Positions 1 through 9,468 of a DNA stretch of 20,219 nucleotides are shown here, one piece after another (position 1 is the stretch's first letter; every line of letters starts with the position of its first letter). Source of the DNA: an uncultured Bacteroidota bacterium. GTDB taxonomy: Bacteria; Bacteroidota; Bacteroidia; Chitinophagales; Chitinophagaceae. The stretch is taken from assembly GCA_903944755.1 (NCBI GenBank), contig CAJATB010000058.1, positions 1-20,219 on the forward strand. The letters run 5' to 3'. The translations under genes were made by a program, and so were the position numbers. The notes beneath the pieces were generated by a model. It made no database searches and had not been told where the DNA came from. It saw nothing but the letters and a program-made list of their open reading frames with translations.

Positions 1-92
1 AAATCGGTAGTAGTTAAATATTCAAAAGCTTTTTCAAATCTAGGATGAACGCTTACATACTTAGCAAGTTGGTCAATATCGTCTATAATCAT
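1..92 (-). CDS. YhcH/YjgK/YiaL family protein, partial (N-terminus only)
   Basis: An open frame reads from an ATG at 92 leftwards to the window edge, giving about 30 residues that start MIIDDIDQLAKYVSVHPRFE. This resembles the N-terminus of the YhcH/YjgK/YiaL family (also called beta-galactosidase subunit beta or DUF386), small cupin-like proteins linked to sugar or sialic-acid metabolism whose members commonly begin MIIDTLDN followed by a short helix ending in HPRF. The gene lies 42 bp downstream of the mutS2-like gene on the same strand, so the two may be co-transcribed. Only the first 30 residues are visible, so the active-site residues cannot be checked and the family call rests on the N-terminal resemblance alone. 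Confidence 0.7.
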   Translation of the reverse strand, partial: MIIDDIDQLAKYVSVHPRFEKAFEYLTTTD

Positions 93-134
93 AATTAATA
101 ATTTAAAATGGCGGTGTACAACCGATCCTTACTT

Positions 135-2279
135 TTATTTCTTGTTTTTACTATTTCTTATTGTTTCCTTTTGCTTGACAACTTCTTCTATTTTATCAAC
201 CACCATTAAATCATCAATTTCAATATTCATTGGCAGTTGACCCACTTTCACAATAGCACGTTTACCTTTTAATGCTAGCACCTCACCCACTTGGTAGTTC
301 TTTTTTAATTTCACTGTCGCCCCTACCACAATTGGGCCACTAGCTTCTTTATAATGCTTATCTACCTTTTTAGCTAACTTATTAATTACAATAGCGTCAC
401 TTTTCTTAAACAACAAATTGTATAAATTCTTCATCACTTCTTCCTTCTTGTCAGACTTTTTCCAATCCAATGCAATTTGTTTTATTTTGCGTTCCATGTC
501 CTTGAAATAGGTAAACTTTTCTTCTGCTACTCTATTCTGCTCTTTTAGCAATTCAATTTGTTGCACATGCTTTTCCTTGTCTAATGTACGTTTTAATTCA
601 GCTTGTAGCGTTTCATTTTCTTTTAGCTTTTTATGCAACTCCCTACGCTCCTGCTGCACCAATTGTAAATCTTGTTCGGTGCGATTCAATAATTTATCTA
701 ATTCAAAATGGTGTGTATCCACCAATTTTCGAGCTCGGTTAATTAAATTTTTAGGCAATCCTATTCTTTCCGCTATTGCAAATGTATAAGAGCTTCCCGG
801 TTTCCCAATCACCAACCTATAGAGTGGCTCTAGTTTCACTTCATCAAATTGCATGGCTCCATTCACTATGCCTTTATTGTGGTTCGCCATTACTTTTAAG
901 TTCAAATAATGCGTTGTTACAATACCCTGCGCATGCTTTTGAGCTAGTTCCTCCAATATTACTTCAGCAAAAGCGCCTCCTAAATGTGGATCACTTCCAC
1001 TACCTAATTCATCAATAAAAAATAATGTTTTACCATTTGAATTTTCTATAAAATGCTTCATATGGGTTAAGTGACTTGAATAAGTACTTAATTCAAATGC
1101 TAAATTTTGTGTGTCCCCTAGTTGTATAAATAATTGCTTGTAAATTCCCATTTCCGAAGTTGGACTTACTGGAATTAATAAACCACTTTGTAACATCACT
1201 TGGTTTAAACCTAAGGTTTTCATGGATACCGTTTTTCCTCCTGCATTAGGCCCACTAATTATTAATATCCTAGCTTCATCGTCTAACGCTAAATTCACTG
1301 GAATCGTCTTCTTTCCGGAATGCTTATTGTATAAATAAAGTAAAGGGTGATAAGCTTCCACTAAGTGTGATGTGGCAGTATTGTGCACAATGGGTAAATT
1401 AGCATTCATATCAACTGCCAATATTGCCTTTGCTCGAATAAAGTCAAATATCCCTATCACTTGATTATACAAAAGCAGCAAGCTAGCATAAGGAGCAAGC
1501 TGTGCAGTGAGTTGTCGCAATACCCTTTGCACTTCCTTCAATTCTTCTTGTTCTAAACTATATAATTCATTATTTAATTCTATCGTTTCTTCCGGTTCAA
1601 TAAAGGCTGTTTTCCTGCTGTCGCTTTCACCATGTAAAAAACCTTTAACCTGGCGCTTATACTCCGAAAAAACTGCAACAACACGACGACCATTACTAAA
1701 ACTTTCGTCTATATCGGCTGTGTACCCAGATTTTGCTAATCGTTGTATTACTTTTTCAAATATTCTTCGAAGCTCGGCACGCTTCTTAAAAAGCTGCATC
1801 CTTATCTTAGCTAAGTCGTCCGAGGCCTTGTCCTTCACATTTCCTAAATCGTCAATAATTTCGTCAATGGTTTGAATAATTACTGGCTCATAGTAGGTGT
1901 CACTTACCACTTCAAATAAATTGGCAAAAGCTATTTTCCTTTCCCCATCAAACCATCGAAATATTTGTCCCAAATGCTCAGTTAATTCCCTTACCAATAA
2001 CCATTGTTCCCCGGTTAATTGAGCTCCTGGAATACCTAATAATTTTACATCCTTTCTTATATCTAAAACAAAATCGGAAGGGAAATACTGATTCGCTAAT
2101 TTTATGTATTTGTATTCTTCCGTTTGCCTAAGTGAACTTAAAATGTATTTCAAGTGCGTATGAATGCGCATTTCTTGCACCACTTCTTTCCCAATTGTCG
2201 TTTGACAATGATTTAATAAAATATCGGTTATTTTATCAAATTCAAGTTGAGTGAGGGCATTATCTGGATAAACACGCAT
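135..2279 (-). CDS. mutS2: MutS2-like DNA-binding ATPase lacking the Smr domain
   Basis: This 714-residue protein has the MutS2 architecture: an N-terminal core and clamp region (about 1-300, with a charged helical stretch near 150-180), then an ABC-type ATPase. The ATPase has Walker A GPNAGGKT at 343-350, an ABC-like signature region near 396-408, Walker B LFFIDE at 419-424 and the switch histidine in TTHY at 455-458. A long charged coiled coil (about 525-605) and a small beta-rich, KOW-like segment (about 651-692) follow. MutS2 proteins are usually near 780 residues and end in an Smr nuclease domain; this one stops after the beta-rich segment with a lysine-rich tail. Family roles are recombination control and, in Bacillus, handling of collided ribosomes. 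The ATG at 2279 is supported by a -7 element 16 bases upstream. Identity as MutS2 is secure; nuclease activity should not be assumed. Confidence 0.9.
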   Translation of the reverse strand: MRVYPDNALTQLEFDKITDILLNHCQTTIGKEVVQEMRIHTHLKYILSSLRQTEEYKYIKLANQYFPSDFVLDIRKDVKLLGIPGAQLTGEQWLLVRELTEHLGQIFRWFDGERKIAFANLFEVVSDTYYEPVIIQTIDEIIDDLGNVKDKASDDLAKIRMQLFKKRAELRRIFEKVIQRLAKSGYTADIDESFSNGRRVVAVFSEYKRQVKGFLHGESDSRKTAFIEPEETIELNNELYSLEQEELKEVQRVLRQLTAQLAPYASLLLLYNQVIGIFDFIRAKAILAVDMNANLPIVHNTATSHLVEAYHPLLYLYNKHSGKKTIPVNLALDDEARILIISGPNAGGKTVSMKTLGLNQVMLQSGLLIPVSPTSEMGIYKQLFIQLGDTQNLAFELSTYSSHLTHMKHFIENSNGKTLFFIDELGSGSDPHLGGAFAEVILEELAQKHAQGIVTTHYLNLKVMANHNKGIVNGAMQFDEVKLEPLYRLVIGKPGSSYTFAIAERIGLPKNLINRARKLVDTHHFELDKLLNRTEQDLQLVQQERRELHKKLKENETLQAELKRTLDKEKHVQQIELLKEQNRVAEEKFTYFKDMERKIKQIALDWKKSDKKEEVMKNLYNLLFKKSDAIVINKLAKKVDKHYKEASGPIVVGATVKLKKNYQVGEVLALKGKRAIVKVGQLPMNIEIDDLMVVDKIEEVVKQKETIRNSKNKK

Positions 2280-2295
2280 AATTATAAATAAGTCG

Positions 2296-2303
2296 CAAAT
2301 TTA
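2296..2303 (-). promoter_or_regulatory. Putative Bacteroidota -7 promoter element for mutS2
   Basis: On the minus strand this reads TAAATTTG, an exact match to TAnnTTTG, and lies 16 bases before the mutS2 ATG. No TTG is seen at the usual 19-21 base spacing; the nearest is about 26 bases upstream. Confidence 0.5.
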
Positions 2304-2375
2304 CTTAATAAACATTAACAGTATTAGAACAAAACAGCCTTTATATTGTTTTATATTGTACAGATAATAAAAATT

Positions 2376-3035
2376 ATGAAAATTATTACCCACCTGATAT
2401 GCTTTTTGTTTGCTAGTTCATGCCTTACAGCATGTGCACAGGCACCCAAAAAATCTAATAAATCAGATAAAACTGAAAAAATAAATCTAATGAATACAGA
2501 AACCATCACACTAGGTTCAGGCTGCTTTTGGTGCACCGAAGCCATTTATCAACGTTTAGAGGGTGTAGTAAAAGTGACTAGTGGCTACAGTGGAGGTCAT
2601 GTAGACAATCCAACCTATGAGCAGGTATGTGACAAAAACACAGGACATGCCGAAGTTTGCCAAATAGTATACGATACCACTAAAATTAGCCTAGACGACA
2701 TTTTAGCTGTTTTTTGGAAAACACATGACCCTACTACCCCAAACCAACAAGGAAATGATGTTGGGCCCCAATATAGAAGTGCCGTGTTTTACCATAATGA
2801 ACACCAAAAAGAGGTTGCCGAAGCTTATATAAAGGCTTTAAACGAATCAAAAGCTTGGCCAAATCCAATAATTACGGAAGTAACCGCCTTTAGTAAATTT
2901 TATTCAGCAGAAAGCTACCACCAAAATTATTATAATGACAACCCTAATCAGGGTTATTGCCGCTATGTGGTTGGGCCAAAGGTGGAAAAATTTGAAAAAG
3001 TTTTTGCGGACAAATTAAAGAAACAGAAGGATTAA
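2376..3035 (+). CDS. msrA: Peptide-methionine (S)-S-oxide reductase MsrA, lipoprotein form
   Basis: MsrA reduces the S-epimer of methionine sulfoxide in oxidised proteins. With the ATG at 2376 the protein has 219 residues. It opens with a lipoprotein signal (MKIITHLICFLFASSCLTAC), with the lipobox cysteine at 20, so it should be anchored on the outside of the inner membrane or in the periplasm. The catalytic motif GCFWCTEA has the active-site cysteine at 50 and a second cysteine at 53. Family segments GYSGG, GHAEVCQIVYD, DVGPQYRSAVF and YCRYVV follow; further cysteines at 85, 95 and 195 could serve in resolving disulfides. A TTG start at 2346 would add 10 residues but spoil the signal peptide, so I prefer the ATG. 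There is no fused MsrB domain. The M1 peptidase gene follows after 34 bp and is probably co-transcribed. Confidence 0.92.
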   Translation: MKIITHLICFLFASSCLTACAQAPKKSNKSDKTEKINLMNTETITLGSGCFWCTEAIYQRLEGVVKVTSGYSGGHVDNPTYEQVCDKNTGHAEVCQIVYDTTKISLDDILAVFWKTHDPTTPNQQGNDVGPQYRSAVFYHNEHQKEVAEAYIKALNESKAWPNPIITEVTAFSKFYSAESYHQNYYNDNPNQGYCRYVVGPKVEKFEKVFADKLKKQKD

Positions 3036-3069
3036 TGTTTACTTTCAAACAACAGAATTACACTCCAAA

Positions 3070-4794
3070 ATGATTAGATATAGTTTGTTGCTTATAGCCT
3101 TATTCTTTACTAAAATGATAAGCGCTCAACCCATTTTTGAAAAAAGCGATACTTTACGAGGAAGCTTGAACGAAAATCGGGATTGGTTTGATATCCTTAA
3201 ATATGATATTACAGTAACCCCCAATTTTGACAACAAAACTATACAAGGAACTGTCGCATGGAAAGCTAAAGTAAATAAGCTAGGTGAAAAAATTCAGGTA
3301 GATTTACAACAGCCTCTAGTAATTGATAGTATTGTGCTATTCCGCATTAATCCGGCACCACAAGAAGCATTTAAATTACATGCAGCTCCATTTAAGCGGG
3401 ACAACAATATTGCAATAGTAGAAGTGACAGAAAAACTCAATATTGGAGACGAATTCATGTTACTTATTGCCTACCACGGCAAACCTCGTGAAGCAGTGAA
3501 ACCACCTTGGGATGGCGGTTGGATTTGGAAAAAAGACGGGAATGGCAAACCTTGGGTATCAGTTGCATGCCAAGGTTTAGGTGCATCAGTTTGGTATCCT
3601 TGCAAGGATCATCAATCCGACGAGCCAGAGGAAGGGGCAAGTGTAAACATATACATACCCGATAGTTTAGGCATTATCGCTGTGTCAAATGGTAGGCCCG
3701 TGAAAGAAGAAAAGTTAATGCGTTCCGTAATTAACGGTGTAACTAATAACCACTTAATTAATTTTAAATGGGAAGTTAAAAATCCGATTAATAATTACAA
3801 TATCATACCCTATATAGGTGATTATATTAGTTGGAGCGAAACCTACCCTGGTTTAAAAGGTGAATTAGATGTTAGCTATTACGCTTTAAGAGAGGATTCC
3901 CTAAAAGCACGGATACAATTTACCCAAGTCCCTAAAATGTTGAAGGCATTTGAATATTGGATGGGGCCATACCCTTTCTATGAAGATGGTTATAAATTAA
4001 TTCAAGCACCCCATTTAGGTATGGAACACCAATCGGCAGTGGCTTATGGCAACAAATTTGAAAACGGCTATTTAGGAAGGGATTTATCGGGATCAGGATG
4101 GGGTAAAAAATGGGACTTTATTATAGTGCATGAAAGTGGCCATGAATGGTTTGCTAATAATATTTCTACAAAAGATATTGCGGATAATTGGGTACATGAA
4201 GGATTTACAAATTACACAGAAACCTTGTTTACAGAATATTATTATGGTGCAAAAGCCGGTAATGAATATAATTATGGGACTAGAAAAGGAATTTCAAATC
4301 GTACCCCTATTATTGGCCCCTATGGTGTTAATGGCGAAGGTAGTGGCGATATGTATAGCAAAGGAGGTAATTTATTGCACACCATTAGACATTCCATTAA
4401 TAATGATAAACGTTTTAGAAGTATCCTGACTGGCTTGAATGAAAACTTTTACCACAAAACGGTTACTACTAAAGAAATCGAGGACTACATTTCCCTATAT
4501 GGCAAGTTTAATTTTAGTAAAGTATTTGACCAATATTTAAGAACCACACAAATCCCTGTGTTTAGCTACACTATTGATAGAATTGAAAAATTATTAACCT
4601 ACCAATGGAGAAACTGCGTTCCAGGATTTGACCTCCCTTTAAATTTTAACTATTTTGGAAATCAAATTTCATTAAGGCCTATTGAATTTGTCCCTCAAAA
4701 AATTTCATTCAAAAATGAATCATTCGATATTGATGAATTCATTAAGGAACTTGAACTTATGTATTATGTAAAAGCGGTGGAGGAACGTAATTAA
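3070..4794 (+). CDS. Secreted M1 family zinc metallo-aminopeptidase
   Basis: A 574-residue zinc aminopeptidase of family M1, which removes N-terminal residues from peptides. A signal peptide (about 1-19, ending near ISAQ) directs export, probably to the periplasm. The N-terminal beta-domain covers about 20-230. The catalytic domain carries the exopeptidase motif as GMEHQSAVAYG at 317-327 (GMEN-like), HESGH at 354-358 and the third zinc ligand E377 in VHEGF, giving HExxH-x18-E. The probable catalytic tyrosine is Y429 in MYSKGG. It is shorter than aminopeptidase N (about 870) because the long C-terminal helical domain is missing, as in many Bacteroidota members. It follows msrA by 34 bp. Its last four bases overlap the stop codon of the convergent NlpC/P60 gene. 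Substrate preference cannot be read from the sequence. Confidence 0.92.
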   Translation: MIRYSLLLIALFFTKMISAQPIFEKSDTLRGSLNENRDWFDILKYDITVTPNFDNKTIQGTVAWKAKVNKLGEKIQVDLQQPLVIDSIVLFRINPAPQEAFKLHAAPFKRDNNIAIVEVTEKLNIGDEFMLLIAYHGKPREAVKPPWDGGWIWKKDGNGKPWVSVACQGLGASVWYPCKDHQSDEPEEGASVNIYIPDSLGIIAVSNGRPVKEEKLMRSVINGVTNNHLINFKWEVKNPINNYNIIPYIGDYISWSETYPGLKGELDVSYYALREDSLKARIQFTQVPKMLKAFEYWMGPYPFYEDGYKLIQAPHLGMEHQSAVAYGNKFENGYLGRDLSGSGWGKKWDFIIVHESGHEWFANNISTKDIADNWVHEGFTNYTETLFTEYYYGAKAGNEYNYGTRKGISNRTPIIGPYGVNGEGSGDMYSKGGNLLHTIRHSINNDKRFRSILTGLNENFYHKTVTTKEIEDYISLYGKFNFSKVFDQYLRTTQIPVFSYTIDRIEKLLTYQWRNCVPGFDLPLNFNYFGNQISLRPIEFVPQKISFKNESFDIDEFIKELELMYYVKAVEERN

Positions 4795-5525
4795 TTGTTT
4801 GGTAATGGAGCAACCCTACCTAAACTATACAATCTTCTTTGCCAATAAGGATCCGCTAAATCACTAATTGTAACACCTTGGCTAGTTGAAGCGTGTGCGA
4901 ATTTGTTATTTGTCAAGTAAATGCCAACATGACTAATGTTTCGCCTTCCTTCTGTTTTGAAAAAAATCAAGTCCCCTTCTTTTAAATCAGTCCACTCAAT
5001 TTTTGAACTTTGTTCGTACTGCTGTGCGGCAGTCCTTTTTAAATCTACTTTATAAATTTGCTTCATTACATCCAATGTAAAAAAGGAACAGTCTACGCAA
5101 TTTTTCGAACTACCTCCTAAACAATAAGGCGTCCCCCACCAATCATCAATTTTTTGTAATAATGAAATATTAGTAATTTCTTCCACCGCAACGTCCATTT
5201 TAATTGAGTACTTTAATTGCAACCAATTTGCTTTTTCTATGTCTGATAAATTATTAGGCATAATGTCATAGGGCGTTTTTTTAACAGTAATGCTTTCAAA
5301 AGCAGCCGACCCTGAGGACTTTTTCATGTAAATTTTGCCTGGAGTTACCGAAATGTTTTCCAAAAACTCAATGGACTCGTTTTCAGCAGCTTGTATATTT
5401 AAATTATTTTGTGATGCCCGGGGAGCTTTTAAATTGCTAGTAAAAGTTTTCACAGTGCTACAACTCGACAACACGAGTAGTAAAATAAGGGGGGCAAAAT
5501 AGCTTGAATGTCGGGTAACTGTCAT
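4791..5525 (-). CDS. NlpC/P60 family cell-wall peptidase, lipoprotein
   Basis: This 244-residue protein begins with a lipoprotein signal (hydrophobic stretch 10-19, lipobox LSSC with cysteine 22). A linker of about 90 residues of unknown fold leads to a C-terminal NlpC/P60 domain (about 120-240). The likely catalytic cysteine is C146 in CVDCSFF, the histidine is H199 in ISHVGIYL, and the third polar residue is H211 in FAHAS. The family cleaves D-glutamyl-diaminopimelate or related bonds in peptidoglycan stem peptides, so a role in envelope peptidoglycan turnover is likely. The usual DCSGF is DCSFF here, a mild deviation. A TATCTTTC sequence on the minus strand at 5531-5538 is one base from the Bacteroidota -7 element. 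The gene diverges from dnaE. Confidence 0.88.
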   Translation of the reverse strand: MTVTRHSSYFAPLILLLVLSSCSTVKTFTSNLKAPRASQNNLNIQAAENESIEFLENISVTPGKIYMKKSSGSAAFESITVKKTPYDIMPNNLSDIEKANWLQLKYSIKMDVAVEEITNISLLQKIDDWWGTPYCLGGSSKNCVDCSFFTLDVMKQIYKVDLKRTAAQQYEQSSKIEWTDLKEGDLIFFKTEGRRNISHVGIYLTNNKFAHASTSQGVTISDLADPYWQRRLYSLGRVAPLPNN

Positions 5526-5654
5526 CGGCTGAAAGATAAGTCAAGTAGCTTGAAAATGTAAATTTTTCTATTATATATAACAATTTTTTGTGGAAAATTA
5601 GCCATCCTTAACCGGCCTTTTTTTACGATATTTGCACTCTTAGCCCTATATATA

Positions 5655-8600
5655 ATGCCAACTTTTTCCCATTTACACGTTCATACTCAATATTCACTTT
5701 TAGACGGAGCGGCCTCCATTCCTGGCTTGTATGAAAAAGCAATGTCCGACAATATGCGCGCACTTGCAATTACCGATCATGGTAATATGTTTGGCGCTTT
5801 CAATTTTGTGAGTCAGGCTTGGAAAAAAACAAAAGTTATAGGGAAAGACGCAAATGGCAAGGACATTCTTGAACCTGTTGTTAAGCCCATCGTTGGATGT
5901 GAATTTTACATGGTAAAAGACCGCCACCAAAAAACATTTACAAAGGAAAATAAGGACGACCGTTTTCACCAGGTATTACTTGCGAAAAATGCACAGGGAT
6001 ATCAAAATTTAATTAAACTTACTTCCTTAGGTTATATTGAAGGAATGTATAGTAAGTACCCAAGAATTGATAAAGAATTAATTTTAAAATACCACGAAGG
6101 AATTATAGCGACTACTTGTTGTATTGGAGCACATGTTCCTCAGTTCATTTTAAGACATGATGAAGCAACAGCCGAAAAAGAATTTAAATGGTGGTTAGAT
6201 ATTTTTGGAGAGGATTATTATATAGAATTACAACGACATCAAATTCCAGAGCAAGAAATTATTAATACCCAATTATTAAAATTTGCTAAGAAACATAATG
6301 TAAAAGTTATTGCAACAAATGATAGTCACTATGTTAACGAGGATGACGCAAATGCCCATGATATTTTACTTTGTATTAATACTGGCGAAAAGCAATCCAC
6401 TCCTGGTTTTGATGATTTTGTGAATGATGAATTACAAATAAAAAACCGTCGTTTCAAATTTCCCAATAACGAATTTTATTTTAAGACACAGGATCAGATG
6501 ATTGAATTGTTTCAAGACATCCCTGCGTCAATTGATAATACCAATGAAATTGTAGATAAGGTAGAAGTATTGAATTTAAAAAAAGATATTCTACTACCCG
6601 CTTTTCCTATACCAGCCGAATTCCAGCTACATAAGGACGCCAATATGAACCAATGGGAATTCCTAAAGCACATTTGTTGGGAAGGTGCAAAAAAACGTTA
6701 CCCGGAAATCACGACTGAAATTCAAGAACGTATCGATTTTGAATTATTTACTATTCGTACAATGGGATTTGCTGGTTACTTTTTAATTGTGAGTGATTTT
6801 ATTAAAGCAGGACGTGAAATGGGTGTGTTTATTGGCCCAGGTCGTGGTTCAGCTGCTGGAAGTGTAGTAGCTTATTGTATTGGCATAACAAATATTGATC
6901 CCATTAAATATCAATTACTGTTTGAACGTTTCTTAAACCCGGACAGAAAGTCCATGCCCGATATTGATACGGACTTCGACGATGAAGGACGTCAAAAAGT
7001 GATTGATTATGTAGTTGATAAATATGGTAAATCACAGGTAGCACAAATTATTACTTATGGTACAATGGCTGCAAAAAGCAGTATTAAGGATGTGGCCCGT
7101 GTAATGGATTTGCCTTTATCAGAAAGCAATTTATTAGCAAAACTAGTCCCTGACAAGCCAGGCACTGAATTAAATAGATGCTTACACGCTCCTATCACAG
7201 CTAAAGAAGGCGAAAAATCGTTAGCGGAAAAAGAAGGTTATCAATCAGAAGATATTGATAATATCAAAAAGCTAAGAGAAATATACAAAGGCAATGATTT
7301 AAGGGCAGCTGTTTTACATGAAGCAGAACGCCTAGAAGGTTCAATTCGAAATACAGGTATTCACGCAGCAGGAATAATAATTGCACCAAGTGATTTAACT
7401 GAAATCATGCCAGTTGCCACTGCAAAGGATTCTAGTTTATGGGTTACACAAATTGAAGGAAGTGTGATTGAAGATGCTGGTGTAATTAAGATGGACTTTT
7501 TGGGTTTAAAAACCCTATCTATTTTAAAGACAGCATTGGAATTAATATTGCAAAATCATGGCATCACCATTGATTTAGACACCATACCACTAGACGATGA
7601 AAAGACATTTCAGTTATACCAAAAAGGAGAAACAAATGCTACTTTCCAATTTGAAAGTGTGGGTATGCAAAAATACTTACGTGATTTAAAGCCTGATAAG
7701 TTTGCTGACTTAATTGCAATGAACGCCCTATATCGCCCAGGTCCTATTGCTTATATCCCCAACTTTATTGAACGTAAACATGGAAGGGAGATTATCCAAT
7801 ATGATTTACCTATAATGGAAGAAATTCTTGCAGACACTTATGGAATTACAGTGTACCAAGAACAGGTAATGTTACTGAGTCAAAAAATTGGCGGTTTTAC
7901 TAAAGGCGATGCCGATGTTTTGAGAAAAGCAATGGGTAAGAAACAAAAGTCCGTATTGGACAAAATGAAAGCTCAGTTTGTTACTGGCGCAGTAAAAAAT
8001 GGACACCCCGAAAAAGCTTTAGAAAAAATTTGGACTGACTGGGAAGCCTTTGCTCAATATGCCTTCAATAAGTCTCACTCTACTTGTTATGCCTATGTAG
8101 CTTACCAAACTGCCTACTTAAAAGCACATTTCCCTGGTGAATACATGTCAGCGGTGTTAAACCATGCTGGAAGTATTGATAAAATTACCTTCTTCATGGA
8201 AGAATGTAAACGCATGGGTATTACCGTATTAGGCCCAGACATTAATGAATCCTTAAAAGGGTTTTCGGTTAATAAAAAAGGAGAGATTCGTTTTGGCTTA
8301 GGAGGATTAAAAGGTGTTGGTGAAGCAGCAATTGAAGCCATAATTATAGAACGTAATAAGAATGGCGTATTCACTGATATGGTTGATTATATTAAACGTG
8401 TATTGTCCCGTGCCGTAAATAAAAAATCATTAGAAAGTTTGGCTTATTCAGGCACTTTTGATTGTTTCCCCGAATACCATCGCGCCCAATATTTTAATGT
8501 AGCAGATGGTGACCGTGGTAATGGATTAGAAAAATTAATTTCCTATGCACAGGCAATTCAAAGCACAACCACAGGGTCAACCAATACCCTATTTGGTGAT

Positions 8601-9332
8601 TTACCTTCTGCAATGCAAGTACCCTTGCCTAAATTAGGTGTTTGTGAACTATGGACATTAACAGAACAACTAGACCACGAGAAAGATATTACAGGTATGT
8701 TTATTAGTGGACACCCACTTGACCATTTTAATTTTGAAATGAGGCACTACCTTTTTACAAGAATTATTGAATTTAATGAGGTAAAAGATAATTTGGTTGT
8801 TCAACCTAATCAATTAGGACGCAATTTTAAGTTGGCAGGATTAGTGACCGATGTGCAACATAGAATTACTAAAACAGGTAAAAACTTTGGTTCATTTGTA
8901 ATTGAAGATTTAACAAGTAAAACCGATTTTATTTTGTGGAGCGAGGATTATGTGAAGTTTCAAAATTATTTAGAAGTTGGACAAAAAGTTTGTATCAATG
9001 GATCCTTTAGGAACCGATTCAACCAACCTAATAATTTTGAATTTAAAATTCAAACTATGTCTTTGTTAGAAACAGTTAAACAAAACCAAACTAGGTCAAT
9101 TGAAATTAGCTTACACCCATCTCACTTAAATGAGGATATGATTAGTTTCTTTGAAAAGAACCTTAAGCAATACCCAGGAAAATCTTCCATGAAACTTACT
9201 TTTGTTGAACCAAGGGAGCAACTAGTAGCCAGCCTACTTACTTTTGAAAGGGGCTTTTCAATGAATGATGATTTAGTTGAGTTCTTAGACAAAAACCCAG
9301 AATTAAACGTCCAAGTGAACCTTGTAAACTAA
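5655..9332 (+). CDS. dnaE: DNA polymerase III subunit alpha
   Basis: The replicative DNA polymerase catalytic subunit, 1225 residues. The N-terminal PHP domain starts with HLHVH at 6-10 and continues through ITDHGN. The C-family polymerase core holds the catalytic acidic motif PDIDTDF at 435-441 (aspartates 436 and 438) and the third aspartate 614 in KMDFLGL, matching the family triad. A fingers region with GPGRGSAAGS, a helix-hairpin-helix region near 880-940 and a C-terminal OB-fold (about 1058-1135, starting LAGLVTDVQ) follow. The length is slightly above E. coli DnaE (1160) and normal for Bacteroidota. The ATG at 5655 puts the PHP motif at the expected place. GATATTTG at 5627-5634 is one base from the -7 consensus, 20 bases before the ATG. 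trxA follows after 136 bp with its own possible promoter. Confidence 0.98.
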   Translation: MPTFSHLHVHTQYSLLDGAASIPGLYEKAMSDNMRALAITDHGNMFGAFNFVSQAWKKTKVIGKDANGKDILEPVVKPIVGCEFYMVKDRHQKTFTKENKDDRFHQVLLAKNAQGYQNLIKLTSLGYIEGMYSKYPRIDKELILKYHEGIIATTCCIGAHVPQFILRHDEATAEKEFKWWLDIFGEDYYIELQRHQIPEQEIINTQLLKFAKKHNVKVIATNDSHYVNEDDANAHDILLCINTGEKQSTPGFDDFVNDELQIKNRRFKFPNNEFYFKTQDQMIELFQDIPASIDNTNEIVDKVEVLNLKKDILLPAFPIPAEFQLHKDANMNQWEFLKHICWEGAKKRYPEITTEIQERIDFELFTIRTMGFAGYFLIVSDFIKAGREMGVFIGPGRGSAAGSVVAYCIGITNIDPIKYQLLFERFLNPDRKSMPDIDTDFDDEGRQKVIDYVVDKYGKSQVAQIITYGTMAAKSSIKDVARVMDLPLSESNLLAKLVPDKPGTELNRCLHAPITAKEGEKSLAEKEGYQSEDIDNIKKLREIYKGNDLRAAVLHEAERLEGSIRNTGIHAAGIIIAPSDLTEIMPVATAKDSSLWVTQIEGSVIEDAGVIKMDFLGLKTLSILKTALELILQNHGITIDLDTIPLDDEKTFQLYQKGETNATFQFESVGMQKYLRDLKPDKFADLIAMNALYRPGPIAYIPNFIERKHGREIIQYDLPIMEEILADTYGITVYQEQVMLLSQKIGGFTKGDADVLRKAMGKKQKSVLDKMKAQFVTGAVKNGHPEKALEKIWTDWEAFAQYAFNKSHSTCYAYVAYQTAYLKAHFPGEYMSAVLNHAGSIDKITFFMEECKRMGITVLGPDINESLKGFSVNKKGEIRFGLGGLKGVGEAAIEAIIIERNKNGVFTDMVDYIKRVLSRAVNKKSLESLAYSGTFDCFPEYHRAQYFNVADGDRGNGLEKLISYAQAIQSTTTGSTNTLFGDLPSAMQVPLPKLGVCELWTLTEQLDHEKDITGMFISGHPLDHFNFEMRHYLFTRIIEFNEVKDNLVVQPNQLGRNFKLAGLVTDVQHRITKTGKNFGSFVIEDLTSKTDFILWSEDYVKFQNYLEVGQKVCINGSFRNRFNQPNNFEFKIQTMSLLETVKQNQTRSIEISLHPSHLNEDMISFFEKNLKQYPGKSSMKLTFVEPREQLVASLLTFERGFSMNDDLVEFLDKNPELNVQVNLVN

Positions 9333-9417
9333 GGATGTCTAGTTGTCAGATAAATTGTCCCCAATGACGAGACAATAAGGTGGAAAAGTCAAATGGGCAG
9401 TTATAGAAGAATGGAAC

Positions 9418-9425
9418 TATTTTTG
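9418..9425 (+). promoter_or_regulatory. Putative -7 promoter element for trxA
   Basis: TATTTTTG matches TAnnTTTG exactly and lies 43 bases upstream of the trxA ATG. No clear TTG is seen at the -33 position. With the terminator after trxA it would define a single-gene transcript. Confidence 0.4.
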
Positions 9426-9468
9426 AAGCAGTATATAATATACAATTACCTATAAAATATAAACAATT

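Noticed and set aside
1507..1875. Open frame on the plus strand opposite mutS2, plus similar frames opposite dnaE, nusB and other genes.
   Set aside because: They are antisense to clearly conserved genes and show no recognisable protein features.
2341..2359. Tandem TTATATTGT before msrA.
   Set aside because: Two copies of a 9-base AT-rich word in an AT-rich promoter region; no sign of a longer repeat.
4791..4794. 4-bp 3' overlap of the convergent M1 peptidase and NlpC/P60 genes.
   Set aside because: Both stop codons share the self-complementary TTAA; this is common packing and needs no special explanation.
9333..9468. ATTGTC/GACAAT repeats in the dnaE-trxA gap, considered as a terminator or transposon remnant.
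   Set aside because: The stem is only 6 bp with no T-run, and no flanking duplication or transposase fragment is visible.
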